The position numbers were made by a program, and so were the translations under genes. A DNA stretch of 64,000 bases from contig DASVTU010000039.1 in assembly GCA_036387415.1 (NCBI GenBank), positions 744,001 to 808,000 on the forward strand. The letters run 5' to 3'. The number at the start of each line of letters is the position of its first letter. Position 1 is the stretch's first letter. The stretch is from DASVTU01 sp036387415 (GTDB lineage: Bacteria > Acidobacteriota > Blastocatellia > Pyrinomonadales > Pyrinomonadaceae). This document shows, in pieces, positions 8,786 to 18,373 of the stretch. The notes beneath the pieces were generated by a model. It did not search any database and was not told the DNA's origin. It worked only from the letters and a program-made list of their open reading frames with translations.

Positions 8786-9787
8786 TTTCCCCATTTCTTC
8801 TGCGACGGCTTCGGGCGCGAGTGTGGAAACGCCGAGCGCGCCGTGTTCGTCGCCGAATTTCAGTGCCGAGGTCAATTCGCTGCGGTCGAGTTTCCAGCGT
8901 CCTTCGTGCGTGGAGGCGTTTTCCAATTCGTTGAGACGAGCGACGACCGGCGCAAAATCGCGGCGGCGAATGCGCGGGCGCACGAACGTCTCTGCCCAAG
9001 AGTAGTAGGGATAATCGACGCGATACGCCCATCCGCCCGCGACGGGGATGCCAATGAGATAAACTTCGCCGCGCGCGTGGTGCGAGATGGCCGTGTATGG
9101 CGGGACGTGTCGCGTCGGCTTGAAGCCATTGGCCGAGAGGTCGGGCGCGAGTGTAATGATGGAGATGCGTGTCCGCTCGTCTTCATAAACTCTCGACCCG
9201 CCGCGCGCGAAACTCTCCATCGACGCCACGACTTCATTCCAACCCTCGCGCCACAGAGGCTCGTAGTCGTCCGTCCGCGTTAAGACTCTCTCCACTTCGG
9301 GCAAGAGGAGTTCGTAAGCACGCGCTTCGTCTACCGTCACAGCCGCACCGTCGCTGCCTGCGGCGAGTTGGCGCGCGAGAGGCGAGACGACGCCGCCGTC
9401 CGGCACCGCCTCGTCCATGCCCTGTATGACGATGGACGCGCGGATGGCCTGCTCGTTTGTGTACTCGGAAAAGTCTCCGGCCTCGGCGGCGGCAATCAAT
9501 TTCTCGCGGAGGTCGAGCGCGCGTTCGCCCGTGAGTACCGTCCAGACGGAGAGCAGGCCGTCGGTGTCGAAATGGTTGTTGGTGACGAGCGTGATGCCGC
9601 GCGTCAGTTCGTCGCGGTCGGGCGAGGCGACGAGGTTCAAGGCGATTTCGGTCGAAGTGTCGGCGCGCAGAGAGGCGTGCGTCTGGTTGCCCGCCCAGTG
9701 TGAGAAGTGAATCGCGTTATCGACCGTGCCGTCGATGGAGAGTTTCGGCACATCGTCAAGCCCCTTGTGGTAATACTCAAAACGCAT
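8765..9787 (-). CDS. Conserved hypothetical protein with HFDTDG motif (DUF6687-like?)
   Basis: A 340-residue soluble protein. The most distinctive segment is ITLVTNNHFDTDGLLSVW near residue 90, which recalls the Asp-rich metal site of DHH-type phosphoesterases, though the rest does not match. A later region (TAISHHARGEVYLIG) also looks conserved. My recollection is that such proteins are called DUF6687; I cannot confirm this. AAGGAAGG lies at proper spacing before the ATG. The final residues AVVSSQ and the stop come from an invading heptamer repeat, so the ancestral C-terminus was probably different. Function is unknown. Confidence 0.65.
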   Translation of the reverse strand: MRFEYYHKGLDDVPKLSIDGTVDNAIHFSHWAGNQTHASLRADTSTEIALNLVASPDRDELTRGITLVTNNHFDTDGLLSVWTVLTGERALDLREKLIAAAEAGDFSEYTNEQAIRASIVIQGMDEAVPDGGVVSPLARQLAAGSDGAAVTVDEARAYELLLPEVERVLTRTDDYEPLWREGWNEVVASMESFARGGSRVYEDERTRISIITLAPDLSANGFKPTRHVPPYTAISHHARGEVYLIGIPVAGGWAYRVDYPYYSWAETFVRPRIRRRDFAPVVARLNELENASTHEGRWKLDRSELTSALKFGDEHGALGVSTLAPEAVAEEMGKAVVSSQ

Positions 9788-9816
9788 GCGAGCACCTTCC
9801 TTTCATCCCTCCGCAT

Positions 9817-10128
9817 TTATCCACGTTTGTTGATGCCTTCGAGTTCGATGTGTTGGCTGAGGCGTGTGATAACCATGCCTTCGCGGACGGTTAAGCGACA
9901 GGAGAGTGCGGTCTTGTCGTCGCGCTCCTGTTGTCCCTCGTCGTGATACCAAAACTGACAGTGTGTACAGTCGCCGTTCCAGCAGAAGTCGCCGTAGGAG
10001 ATAGTGTTCATCGAAAGAAACTGGAAGCAGCGCAGCACTTGATTGTTCTCCGGCACTTCAACGCGTTGCCCAAGAATCTCAATCGGAACTAACTTTTCGT
10101 ATGGGTCTAGGAGGTCGCTTTCAATCAC
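9817..10128 (-). CDS. Small [2Fe-2S] ferredoxin-like protein
   Basis: A 103-residue protein with a plant-type [2Fe-2S] pattern: Cys49, Cys54, Cys57 and Cys77 (C-x4-C-x2-C-x19-C, within FCWNGDCTHC and LSC). The upstream text NNQVLRCFQFL resembles the 'nonstandard' Fer2 domains found at the N-terminus of larger oxidoreductases. Here it stands alone. It is first in the minus-strand series that includes a CXXC-less flavoprotein reductase, its plausible electron donor or acceptor. The start is a GTG with weak ribosome-site support; no better start is visible. Confidence 0.75.
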   Translation of the reverse strand: MIESDLLDPYEKLVPIEILGQRVEVPENNQVLRCFQFLSMNTISYGDFCWNGDCTHCQFWYHDEGQQERDDKTALSCRLTVREGMVITRLSQHIELEGINKRG

Positions 10129-10195
10129 CGGAAATTCATGCTCCCTATCTGAACATTCGTGAAAGGGTCGAGAAACAAGCTTACATTAAAAGGGA

Positions 10196-10269
10196 GGTAA
10201 ATAGTAAATGGTCAAAGGTGAATAGATAAAGCCGTTTTTCCATTCACCATTGACCATCTACCGTTTACC
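10196..10269. repeat. Intergenic heptamer inverted repeat, GGTNAAT family
   Basis: The 28-base arms at 10196-10223 and 10242-10269 differ at about four positions from perfect complementarity. The words are GGTAAAT, AGTAAAT, GGTCAAA and GGTGAAT. The spacer holds AAGCCGTTT. It lies between divergent genes starting at 10128 and 10335, so here it is in a promoter region and not at a gene end. Confidence 0.85.
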
Positions 10270-10334
10270 TTTTACGGCTTTTCATGCCGCTTCTGTTAAA
10301 CTACGAACCTAATTTTTTGGAGGTGAAACGAGAA

Positions 10335-10556
10335 ATGGGATTGGTTATCTACATCAAGCCGGGATGCCCTTATTGCCAGCAGGCGCGCGACCACTACAAA
10401 TCGCAGGGCACCGAGTGGACGGAATACGACGCGCAGAACGACCGAGCACGACGCGCCGAAATGCTCGCCTACTCGGACGGCGACCCGACCGTGCCGTGCA
10501 TCGTCGAAGATGGCGTCTACGTCGGTTCGGGTTGGGGCAGGCCGCCGCGTGGTTGA
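10335..10556 (+). CDS. Glutaredoxin-like thiol protein (CPYC)
   Basis: A 73-residue thioredoxin-fold protein with VIYIKPGCPYCQQA; the redox pair is Cys11/Cys14. DPTVPCIVEDGVYV supplies the cis-Pro and the third strand. It resembles the short (seleno)glutaredoxin group often called UXX-star, in which some members have Sec at the active site; this one has Cys at both positions. GGAGGTG ends about ten bases before ATG 10335, which decides the start over the upstream in-frame ATG at 10284. The substrate is unknown. Confidence 0.8.
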   Translation: MGLVIYIKPGCPYCQQARDHYKSQGTEWTEYDAQNDRARRAEMLAYSDGDPTVPCIVEDGVYVGSGWGRPPRG

Positions 10557-10616
10557 ACGGTGCACGACTAATGCTGGCCGTGCGCCAGCCGACAAATTTC
10601 TCGAATTTGGACTTCC

Positions 10617-10697
10617 GATTTGCGATTGAAGATTCCCTGTGCGGGGTCTACAATCTTGAAGCGCAAATTCATCGTTTCAAATCACCAATCGCAAATC
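10617..10697. repeat. Intergenic inverted repeat around GATTTGCGATTG
   Basis: GATTTGCGATTG at 10617-10628 pairs exactly with its reverse complement at 10686-10697. The flanks are a degenerate form of the AATCCGN/AATCGCA heptamer family. It lies between the glutaredoxin-like gene and the kinase gene, ending about 20 bases before the kinase ATG. Confidence 0.65.
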
Positions 10698-10716
10698 TCG
10701 AATCAGTAATTCTTTC

Positions 10717-13263
10717 ATGATAGGCTCGCATCTTCTCAATTATCGCATCAAGGAAAAACTCGGCGCGGGCGGGCAGGGAACCGTCTACAAAGCCGTTGAC
10801 GAGAAACTCGGTCGCACTGTCGTCATCAAAGTTCTCTCGCCGGAACTGACGGCGCGCGAAGTCAATCTCAAACGCTTCGAGCGCGAAGCCCAACTTGCCT
10901 CGTCGCTCGACCATCCGAACATCTGCACCATCTATGGCCTCCACGAAGTCGAAGGCTTGCACTTTATCGCCATGCAGTACGTCGAGGGTCAGAACGTCCG
11001 CGAACTCGTCAACGGTCGTCCGTTGCAGTTGCGTAGCGCGCTCTCGGTCGCCATTCAAACGTCGGACGCGCTCGCCGCCGCACATTCGCGCGGCATCATC
11101 CATCGAGACATCAAAGCGGGCAACGTCATGGTGACGAGTACGGGACTGGTGAAGGTGCTCGATTTCGGTCTCGCCAAACTCCTCGACGAAGGCGACGGGC
11201 GCAAGGGCGATAGCATTCACCTGACCGAGATGGGCGTGCCCTACGGCACGGCGACCTATGCCGCGCCCGAACAGGCAAGCGGCCAACAAGTTGACCATCG
11301 CGCCGACATCTTTTCCACCGGCGTCCTGCTCTACGAACTGCTTGCGGGCACGTGGCCGTTTCGCGGCAAGACCAGCATCGAAGTGCGCTACGCCGTCCTG
11401 CACGACACGCCGCAACCCATCGAAGAAGCGCGGCGCGACCATCCGCCACCGCGTCTGCAACAGATAATCGACCGCGCGCTCTCGAAACGACCAGCAGACC
11501 GTTATCAACGCATCGCCGAGATGCGCGACGAACTGCGCGCCGTCATGCAAGAGATTGGTAACGGCGCAGCGTCGGAACCGACAATGCATACGAGCGTGCC
11601 GCCCGTCGTGCCCCGACATGAACCTAGTTCCGGCGGTTTCGGTCGCACGTTTCGTCGCTGGCTGCGAAGCCTGACGGGCACGGAGGCGACGCCCACATCA
11701 ATCCCGCCCGCCGCGCGCCAGGCGTCGCAAACGTCGCCCCCACCCTTCGCTTCCACGCCGCAGCAGCAACAGCAACAACCACGCGCCGCCGCCACATCTC
11801 CCCTGTCGTCGCCGCACAGCACGCAGGGCACAGATGGCTCGGCGCTGAAATCCATCGCCATCCTCCCCTTCCGCAATCTCAACAACGACCCCGAAGTCAG
11901 CTTCTACGAATTCTCGCTCGCCGACGCAGTGATAACGGAACTCGCGCGCCTACGCTCGCTCGTCGTGCGCCCTTCGTCGCTGATTGTCAAATATCAGGGC
12001 AAAGAGGTTGACCCGCAGGAGGTCGGGCGCGAACTGAGCGTGACCGCCGTAATGACGGCGAGCTTCCTGCGCGCCGCAGACCGCTTGCGCGTCACCGCGC
12101 AACTGCTCGACGTGGCTTCCGGCGAAATTCTTTGGAGCGACCGCATCGACGCCTCAGCCGAAGACCTCATCGCCGTGCAGGACACCATCGCGCGCCGCAT
12201 CGTCGATGGCTTGAAGGTCGAAGCGCATCCGGCGGAACAGGCCGAACTCGAACGCCCCGCCACCGAAAACAACGACGCTTACGTCGAATACCTGCGCGGG
12301 CGCGATTGCCACGGCAGGTTTATCTATCACACGCTGTCGCGCGAAGATTCCGACTCGGCGATTCAACACTTCCGCCACGCCATCGAACTCGACCCCAACT
12401 TCGCGCTCGCCCACAGCGCACTCGGCGGCGCGCACGCCAATCGCGTCATCAAAGGCTTCGGCGACGCAGACGACTACGAGATTGCCGAGCACGAATTTAA
12501 CCGTGCTCTGGAACTCAATCCGCAACTGCTCGAAGCGCGGATGCACATGGTTTTCATCCACCTTTCGCGCGGAGAGAAACAGAAAGCCCGCGCCGAAATC
12601 GAACGCATCGGCTCCGAGGCTCCCAACGATGTCGGCGTGCATTTCATCAAGGCGACGCTGCATCGTCTCGACGGCGAATACGAACAGGCGCTCAAAGAGT
12701 TTGAGAGGATGCTGCGTCTCAATCCGGCGGAACGCGTCGTGGTCAGTTATAATCGCGCGCGCGTCTTCATGTATCAGGGTCGTTACGACGATGCCCTCGC
12801 CGAACTCGAACAGGGCGCGGCGCTCGAACCGAATCATCCCCTGATTAAAACCTTCACCGCCGTTGTCCTCTATCGACGCGGACAGCCCGATACGGCCATC
12901 GAAATCTTGCGCGAAGTGCTTCGTCGCCACCCGCGCATGGACGGCATTCGTCCTCTTCTTGCCACATGCCTGAGCAAGCAGGGCGACGACGAAGCAGCAC
13001 GCGCCGAACTAACCGAACGCGTGCGCGACACAGCCGCCGCCGACCACGACATCGCCTACTGGCTCGCCGTCGCCTATGCCGTCCTGGGCGAGAGGGACGA
13101 AGCCTTCGAGTGGTTGGAGCGTGCCATCAGTCTCGGCAACGAGAATCGTCCGTGGTTTGAATCCGACCCGAACTGGGAAGGCTTGCGCGACGACCCGCGA
13201 TTCAAAGAATTGATGCAGCGCATCGAAAACTCACATCACCGTGTCCGCGAGGGAACGGCATAA
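10717..13263 (+). CDS. Ser/Thr protein kinase with TolB-like domain and TPR repeats
   Basis: 848 residues. An N-terminal Hanks-type kinase domain (about 8-275) has the Gly loop GAGGQGTV, Lys38 in VVIK, catalytic HRDIKAGN (Asp131), DFG (149-151) and APEQ. A low-complexity Pro/Gln linker (about 290-370) follows. Next is a TolB-like cyclase-associated domain starting SIAILPFRNLNND (about 385-515), and then at least six TPR-like repeats to the C-terminus. There is no membrane helix. This architecture is common in Acidobacteriota. Targets are unknown. The PPP phosphatase 18 bases downstream is a plausible antagonist. Confidence 0.92.
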   Translation: MIGSHLLNYRIKEKLGAGGQGTVYKAVDEKLGRTVVIKVLSPELTAREVNLKRFEREAQLASSLDHPNICTIYGLHEVEGLHFIAMQYVEGQNVRELVNGRPLQLRSALSVAIQTSDALAAAHSRGIIHRDIKAGNVMVTSTGLVKVLDFGLAKLLDEGDGRKGDSIHLTEMGVPYGTATYAAPEQASGQQVDHRADIFSTGVLLYELLAGTWPFRGKTSIEVRYAVLHDTPQPIEEARRDHPPPRLQQIIDRALSKRPADRYQRIAEMRDELRAVMQEIGNGAASEPTMHTSVPPVVPRHEPSSGGFGRTFRRWLRSLTGTEATPTSIPPAARQASQTSPPPFASTPQQQQQQPRAAATSPLSSPHSTQGTDGSALKSIAILPFRNLNNDPEVSFYEFSLADAVITELARLRSLVVRPSSLIVKYQGKEVDPQEVGRELSVTAVMTASFLRAADRLRVTAQLLDVASGEILWSDRIDASAEDLIAVQDTIARRIVDGLKVEAHPAEQAELERPATENNDAYVEYLRGRDCHGRFIYHTLSREDSDSAIQHFRHAIELDPNFALAHSALGGAHANRVIKGFGDADDYEIAEHEFNRALELNPQLLEARMHMVFIHLSRGEKQKARAEIERIGSEAPNDVGVHFIKATLHRLDGEYEQALKEFERMLRLNPAERVVVSYNRARVFMYQGRYDDALAELEQGAALEPNHPLIKTFTAVVLYRRGQPDTAIEILREVLRRHPRMDGIRPLLATCLSKQGDDEAARAELTERVRDTAAADHDIAYWLAVAYAVLGERDEAFEWLERAISLGNENRPWFESDPNWEGLRDDPRFKELMQRIENSHHRVREGTA

Positions 13264-13281
13264 AACAAAGGGGGCGACTGG

Positions 13282-14091
13282 ATGAAAACATTCGTTATCG
13301 GCGACGTGCACGGTCGCCGCGACCAACTCCGTCGTCTCATCGAAATGCTGCCGCGCAATCCCGCCACCGACACGCTCGTCCTGCTCGGCGATTTGATAGA
13401 CCGTGGTGAAGACGCGCCCGGCGTCGTCGAAGACGTGGTGCGTTTGTATGAGGAAGCTACGCGTCAAAACTCTCGCGTCATCGTCTTGCGCGGCAACCAT
13501 GAGCAGATGCTTCTCGACTTCATCGACAAAGGCGCGACGCTCTGGCTGCATCCGGCGGTCGGCAGCGATTCGACTTGGGAGCAATACGTCGGAAGCGAAA
13601 TCGACATAGATTCCGAAGAAGACATCAAGCAGATGCAAGAGGACATTCGCCGCGCCGTTCCCGCCGCACACATCGAATTTTTCCGTCGTCTTCCGCTCTA
13701 TCACGAAGACCAGTACGCCTTCTACGTCCACGCCGGACTCGAAGGCCAGAAGCACCCGCGCGACACCGAACCGCGTCAACTTCTCTGGTCGCGCGACCCC
13801 AACTTTTTCAAACACTACTACGGCAAGCCCTGCATCTTCGGTCATACGCCGACGCCGCTTCTGCCGCTCCTCGGTCGCATCGGTCGCCACGGCATCTACA
13901 TCTCACACAGCGCCATCGGCGTCGATACAGGCTACTCGTACAACTGCCCTCTGACCTGTCTCCAACTCCCGGACTTCATCATCTACCAAACCTTCGCCGA
14001 CGGGCGCACCGCGACACATCACATCACCAACTTCATCCCTGAACCCCTGCGCGCCTTTCGCCGCGAAGCCGCCATGCACATAAGCAAGTGA
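13282..14091 (+). CDS. PPP-type Ser/Thr protein phosphatase (metallophosphoesterase)
   Basis: 269 residues with the phosphoesterase signature GDVH (7-10), GDLIDRG (36-42) and RGNHE (70-74), followed by His residues in HAGLEGQ and FGHTPTP. These bind a dinuclear metal centre. It is closest in style to bacterial PrpA/PrpB-like or ApaH-related phosphatases. A purine-rich AGGGGGCGACTGG precedes the ATG. It follows the kinase gene by 18 bases in the same direction, so they are probably co-transcribed and could form a reversible phosphorylation pair. That pairing is inference from context. Confidence 0.9.
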   Translation: MKTFVIGDVHGRRDQLRRLIEMLPRNPATDTLVLLGDLIDRGEDAPGVVEDVVRLYEEATRQNSRVIVLRGNHEQMLLDFIDKGATLWLHPAVGSDSTWEQYVGSEIDIDSEEDIKQMQEDIRRAVPAAHIEFFRRLPLYHEDQYAFYVHAGLEGQKHPRDTEPRQLLWSRDPNFFKHYYGKPCIFGHTPTPLLPLLGRIGRHGIYISHSAIGVDTGYSYNCPLTCLQLPDFIIYQTFADGRTATHHITNFIPEPLRAFRREAAMHISK

Positions 14092-14150
14092 CAAGCACGT
14101 GAACTTGTCGCTCTCTGTTTTTGTCGAGAACGTGCTGCTATACGGGGCAA

Positions 14151-17120
14151 CTAGTTGCCGAAGCGTTGGCGATACTCGCCGGAGGTGATGAAGGCTTTGA
14201 CCATCTCTGCCGCGCGATAGTCGCCGTTGAATTGGTCGAGTTTGCCCAACCAGAAATTGTAGCCGCGCATGTCTGTGTCCGGCAGGTCGTCGGGGTTACG
14301 TCGGAGATAGCCGAAGTATTGCATGAGGACAAAGGCGCGGTTGAGCTCCTGTCGCTTGAAGGTCTGGTTTTCGACAATCTCGCGGAGCACGTCGGCTTGC
14401 GTCTTGCGTCCTGCGTCGAGGTCTGCGACGAGGCCGTTGCGATATTCGGTCGTCACGTTGAGGCGCGTGTTGGCGAGAAGCAGGTCAACGTATTCACCGC
14501 TCGGACGACTGCCGCCGCACAGCGCCGTGAAGAGAGCACGCCTCACCCACTCGGAGAGTAAACGCTCTTTGTTCTGTTGCAGGCGTTGGTGCCAGTCGCC
14601 CTGCCCGACGACGATGCCCTGCCCGACCATCTGCGCGTCGCGGAGGAATTCGTCGTAGCGCGGAAGCGTTCCAAAACTCGCGACGCTCAAGCGATAGACG
14701 AAGAAACCCGTCTCCTGAAATTCGATGGACATGAAGAACGCGCCGGAGACATCAATGCGTTTGCGTCGGATGCAGGCCGCGTCGCTCGCGCAGGCGGCAA
14801 TCTGGTTCGACCAGAACTGAAGCCCTGCGGCGTCGGGTTCGCGGTTGAGGAAGTCGTGATAGTGCTGACGGACGAAGTTATCGGTGAGGTCGATGGCGTT
14901 AGGCGGCGGCGCGGTCGTGTAGAAGTCGGAGATGACGAGTTGCGTGGCGCGCTGGCTGCCGAAAATCTCACTGCCGCCCGTGTGTGTCAACAAGATGTTG
15001 ACGGTTTCGTTGCCCTCGATGAAAGAGTCGTAGGTGATGGGCACGGTGAATTTTGCCGTCGCCTGACCGTCTGCAAAGTCGAGCCTGCCGCTCGACGCGG
15101 TGTAGTCGTTGCGTTGCGAGGCTGTGCCGTCCGAAGTCTGGTAGAAGACGGAGGTCGCGCCCGTGCGACTGCCGAGACGCGTGACGACGATTTCGACGAG
15201 CGCGCCGCCGCTACTACTGCTATTACCCGCCGCGTCTTCAAAGGTTCTGTAAGAAGCGGTGCTGAACTGCACGGTGTCGGGCGTGGGCGAGTAGGGGTCG
15301 CCGTTGGGTTGCCATTCGGGGTCGGTATCGTCGGCGGGGCTGTTGGTCAACTTCTGCGGATTGCTGGCGTTGTACCAGGTGGTCTTGTAGATGTCGAAAT
15401 TGCCGTCGCGATTGGAGGCGAAAGCAATCTGTTCGCCGTCGGGCGACCACACAGGGTCAACGTCGGATGCAGGGTTCGTGGTTAAACGAAAGGTGCCGGA
15501 AGCGACGGTGTTGCCGGTGCTGAGCCAGAGGGAGAGGATGTAGATTTCGTCGTTGCCGTCGCGGTTGCTCTCGAAGGCGAGATAGCGGCTGTCGGGCGAC
15601 CACGCGGGCGAACGATTGTAGACGTTGCTTTCCTCGTCGTGCGTGAGTTTGGTGCGTCCGCTCGCGTCGGTGTTCATCACGTAGAGGTTGGAATGGTTGA
15701 AATTGCGCCCGACGGAGAAAGCAATCTTGGTCGCGTCGGGCGACCACACCACGTCGAGATAAGGGCTGTTGTTTTCGTCGAGCCGACGCTTGTTCTTGCC
15801 GTCGGCGTCGATGACGGAAAGATAGTGGACGAAATCGCCGCCGGAAATGAAGGCAATCCGCTTCCCGTCGGGCGACCATGAGAGGTTCGTGAGATGCATG
15901 TGCTGTAGGTCGTCGCTGGTCACTTTTGCGACGCCCGTGCCATCAGCGTTCATGATGTAGAGGTTGTTGTCGTTCTCTCTGAGAAAAGCGATTTTTGTGC
16001 CGTCGGGCGACCACACGTGCATCTTCTCGCTCACGCCGCTGTTCGTCACGTTGGTCTGACTGCCGCCGTCGGGCAGCATGGTGTAAATCTCTTGATTGCC
16101 GTCGCGGTTGCTGCGGAAAGCAATCTTGGTGGTGCCGCCGGGCGAGAGACGCTGCCAGTCCGGGAGGCCGTCGAAGTCGGGGCTGGCGGCGAGCGGCGTC
16201 GGCTCGCTGCCGTCAACCCTTTTCATAACGAGGTCGCCGTTGCCGCTGCCGTAGCGTAGAAAGACGAGATGCTCGCCGTCAGGTGCCCACGCAGGTTGCG
16301 AATCGAGGCTCGTCGTGCCGACGACTTTGCTGAGCGAGTTGGGGATGTCGTAGTAGAAGATGTAGATGCCGCCCTGACCGTCCACGGGATGACCGTTGAA
16401 GACAATCGACCTGCCGCCGGGCGAGAACGAAGGATGCTCGACGATGGAGAGCGATTGCGTCGGGAGTCGCACGGGTGCGCTTCCGTCAGCATTCATCACA
16501 AAAATATCTGAACGGCTGCCCAGACGATTGCTTCTGAAAACTATTTTCGTGCCGTCGGGCGACCATGCGGGCATGTCGTTGAGCGACGCGTTATCGGTGA
16601 GTCTCTGCGGGTTGCTGCCGTCGGCGTTCATGACGAAGATGCCGGGCGAGGTGCCGCGCACGTTGGGGTCTTTGACGAACGCGATTTTCGAGCCGTCGGG
16701 CGACCAAGCGGGTTGGAAGTTCCAAGAGAGGTCGAAGCCGACGCGAAACGTGAGCCGCTTTTGATTACCGCCGTCGGCATCCATGACGTAGATTTCTTTG
16801 TCGCCGTCGCGGTTGCTTGTGAATGCGATGTGCGTGCCGTCGGGCGACCAATTCGGCTCCGTGTCGTCCGCCGCGTTGTTGGTCAGACGCTTCACCCCGC
16901 TGCCGTCCGGCTTCATCGAATAGATTTCGAAATTGCCGTCGCGCTTCGAGACAAACACGATTTTGCCGTTCGGTCTCAGCAAAGTTCCTTGCGCCGCCGC
17001 ATCATCGCCGCGATAGACGATTGCCGCCAGCACGCACGCCAACAACATAAGCATCGCAACGCAGCGACACTTCGACAGCCTCAAACAGCGATTCTTCGCA
17101 TAACTCAACGAGGTTTTCAT
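14151..17120 (-). CDS. Secreted TolB-propeller/Calx-beta/DUF4214 protein
   Basis: 989 residues. The N-terminus has a basic region and hydrophobic helix (AMLMLLACVLAAIVY) ending in AAAQ, consistent with secretion. At least a dozen WD40-like/TolB blades follow, each with SPDGTKIAF- or DGN-EIY-type motifs (about 50-600). A Calx-beta domain comes next (about 635-735, with DGTASQRNDYT and EGNETVNILL). A C-terminal DUF4214 region begins at FVRQHYHDFLNREPD. Such proteins are common exported or surface proteins in Acidobacteriota. DUF4214 is associated with S-layer or surface proteins in other bacteria. The function here is unknown. No neighbour shares its direction closely. Confidence 0.88.
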   Translation of the reverse strand: MKTSLSYAKNRCLRLSKCRCVAMLMLLACVLAAIVYRGDDAAAQGTLLRPNGKIVFVSKRDGNFEIYSMKPDGSGVKRLTNNAADDTEPNWSPDGTHIAFTSNRDGDKEIYVMDADGGNQKRLTFRVGFDLSWNFQPAWSPDGSKIAFVKDPNVRGTSPGIFVMNADGSNPQRLTDNASLNDMPAWSPDGTKIVFRSNRLGSRSDIFVMNADGSAPVRLPTQSLSIVEHPSFSPGGRSIVFNGHPVDGQGGIYIFYYDIPNSLSKVVGTTSLDSQPAWAPDGEHLVFLRYGSGNGDLVMKRVDGSEPTPLAASPDFDGLPDWQRLSPGGTTKIAFRSNRDGNQEIYTMLPDGGSQTNVTNSGVSEKMHVWSPDGTKIAFLRENDNNLYIMNADGTGVAKVTSDDLQHMHLTNLSWSPDGKRIAFISGGDFVHYLSVIDADGKNKRRLDENNSPYLDVVWSPDATKIAFSVGRNFNHSNLYVMNTDASGRTKLTHDEESNVYNRSPAWSPDSRYLAFESNRDGNDEIYILSLWLSTGNTVASGTFRLTTNPASDVDPVWSPDGEQIAFASNRDGNFDIYKTTWYNASNPQKLTNSPADDTDPEWQPNGDPYSPTPDTVQFSTASYRTFEDAAGNSSSSGGALVEIVVTRLGSRTGATSVFYQTSDGTASQRNDYTASSGRLDFADGQATAKFTVPITYDSFIEGNETVNILLTHTGGSEIFGSQRATQLVISDFYTTAPPPNAIDLTDNFVRQHYHDFLNREPDAAGLQFWSNQIAACASDAACIRRKRIDVSGAFFMSIEFQETGFFVYRLSVASFGTLPRYDEFLRDAQMVGQGIVVGQGDWHQRLQQNKERLLSEWVRRALFTALCGGSRPSGEYVDLLLANTRLNVTTEYRNGLVADLDAGRKTQADVLREIVENQTFKRQELNRAFVLMQYFGYLRRNPDDLPDTDMRGYNFWLGKLDQFNGDYRAAEMVKAFITSGEYRQRFGN

Positions 17121-17419
17121 AACTCTTCTCTTTTATCTTTTGAAGGACGGGAGCGCGGCACCGCAAACTGCTGCGTGGAGAGTCATATCGGGTGAATGAC
17201 AGCGCACATTTTAGCCGCCATCCGAAAAAAAATCCACTGTCCATTATCCCAAATCCATTGTCGATTAGCTCAAAAACAATCCGGTCGCACAAGCACGTCT
17301 CACTTTCCACGTCGCATCGCGCAAAGCCTCTACACCTGACAGACGTACTCCAAAGAGACGAATAACAACCCTTCTGTTTCAAAGAAAAGTTAGAGAGGAG
17401 TTTGATTCACTAGACGGTT
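17121..17419. other. Intergenic region, no gene seen
   Basis: A 299-base region upstream of the propeller gene and downstream of the prenyl synthase start of the minus-strand series. It contains a single degenerate copy of ATCCANT-type words around 17230-17268 without a clear partner arm. I see no coding frame, RNA or terminator. Confidence 0.5.
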
Positions 17420-18373
17420 CTAGCTTCGACGCTCAAGGATGAGACGTGCGATGGCGCGCAGGAGCGACGTATCGCGCCGGAGGGTGTCGAGTATGGCGCA
17501 CGCCTGTTCGTAGACGGAGTGCGCGCGTTCGGTGGTCGCCGCGAGGCCGTAGAGCGCGGGGTAGGTGGCTTTGAGGGCGCGTGCGTCCTTGCCGGGCGTT
17601 TTGCCGAGGTCTTCGGCGGTAGCGGTCACGTCGAGGATGTCGTCGGTGATTTGAAAGAGCAGTCCGAGTTCCAACGCGTAGCGCGTCGCGGCGACGAGTT
17701 CGTCGGCGTTTGCGCCCGCGATGAGCGCGCCGGAGCGCACCGAGGCGGCGATGAGCGCGCCGGTTTTGCGTCGATGAATGAGGTCGAGTTCCGCGCCGGA
17801 CACGTCGCGCGCTTCGGCGGCGAGGTCATGCGCCTGTCCAGCGACCATGCCTTCGGGCGTCCCCGACGCGCGCGCCAATTCGCTGATGAGCGAGACGCGC
17901 AGACGCGCATTCAGGCGTTCATCCTCCGCGATTGTTTGAAAGGCCAACGCTTGCAACGCATCGCCCGCGAGAATGGCCGTCGCTTCGCTGAATTGAATGT
18001 GACAGGTCGGGCGACCGCGACGCAGTTCGTCGTCGTCCATCGCCGGAAGGTCGTCGTGGATGAGCGAGTAAGTGTGAATCAACTCTAAGGCGCAAGCCGT
18101 CGAGAGCAAATCCCGCACATCGGTCGCGCCGAAAACTTCTCCCGCGGCCAACACCAGCGACGGTCGAAAACGTTTGCCGCCCGCAAACAGGCTCCAATGA
18201 ATCGCGGCGTGCACCTCGCGCGGCTCAATCGCTTCGTCCGGCACAATCTCCGCGAGACGCACATCGACCAAACGCCGCGAGCGAGACATCCATTCACGCG
18301 CACGCTCCGCGTTCTCTCGCGTGTCGCTCATGGTTTCGGTTAAAACTTCGGACGTGTCGGAAGATGGATTCAT
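17420..18373 (-). CDS. ispA: Polyprenyl diphosphate synthase (farnesyl/geranylgeranyl type)
   Basis: 317 residues of the trans-prenyltransferase family. The first Asp-rich motif is DDLPAMDDD with RRGRPTCH after it. The second is DDILDVT. Both bind the Mg-diphosphate of the allylic substrate. It condenses isopentenyl diphosphate onto DMAPP/GPP to give FPP or GGPP for quinone and lipid-carrier synthesis. It follows xseB on the minus strand, the classic xseB-ispA neighbourhood. ATG 18373 or an internal ATG (18331) could be the start. The product chain length cannot be decided from what I can see. Confidence 0.92.
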   Translation of the reverse strand: MNPSSDTSEVLTETMSDTRENAERAREWMSRSRRLVDVRLAEIVPDEAIEPREVHAAIHWSLFAGGKRFRPSLVLAAGEVFGATDVRDLLSTACALELIHTYSLIHDDLPAMDDDELRRGRPTCHIQFSEATAILAGDALQALAFQTIAEDERLNARLRVSLISELARASGTPEGMVAGQAHDLAAEARDVSGAELDLIHRRKTGALIAASVRSGALIAGANADELVAATRYALELGLLFQITDDILDVTATAEDLGKTPGKDARALKATYPALYGLAATTERAHSVYEQACAILDTLRRDTSLLRAIARLILERRS

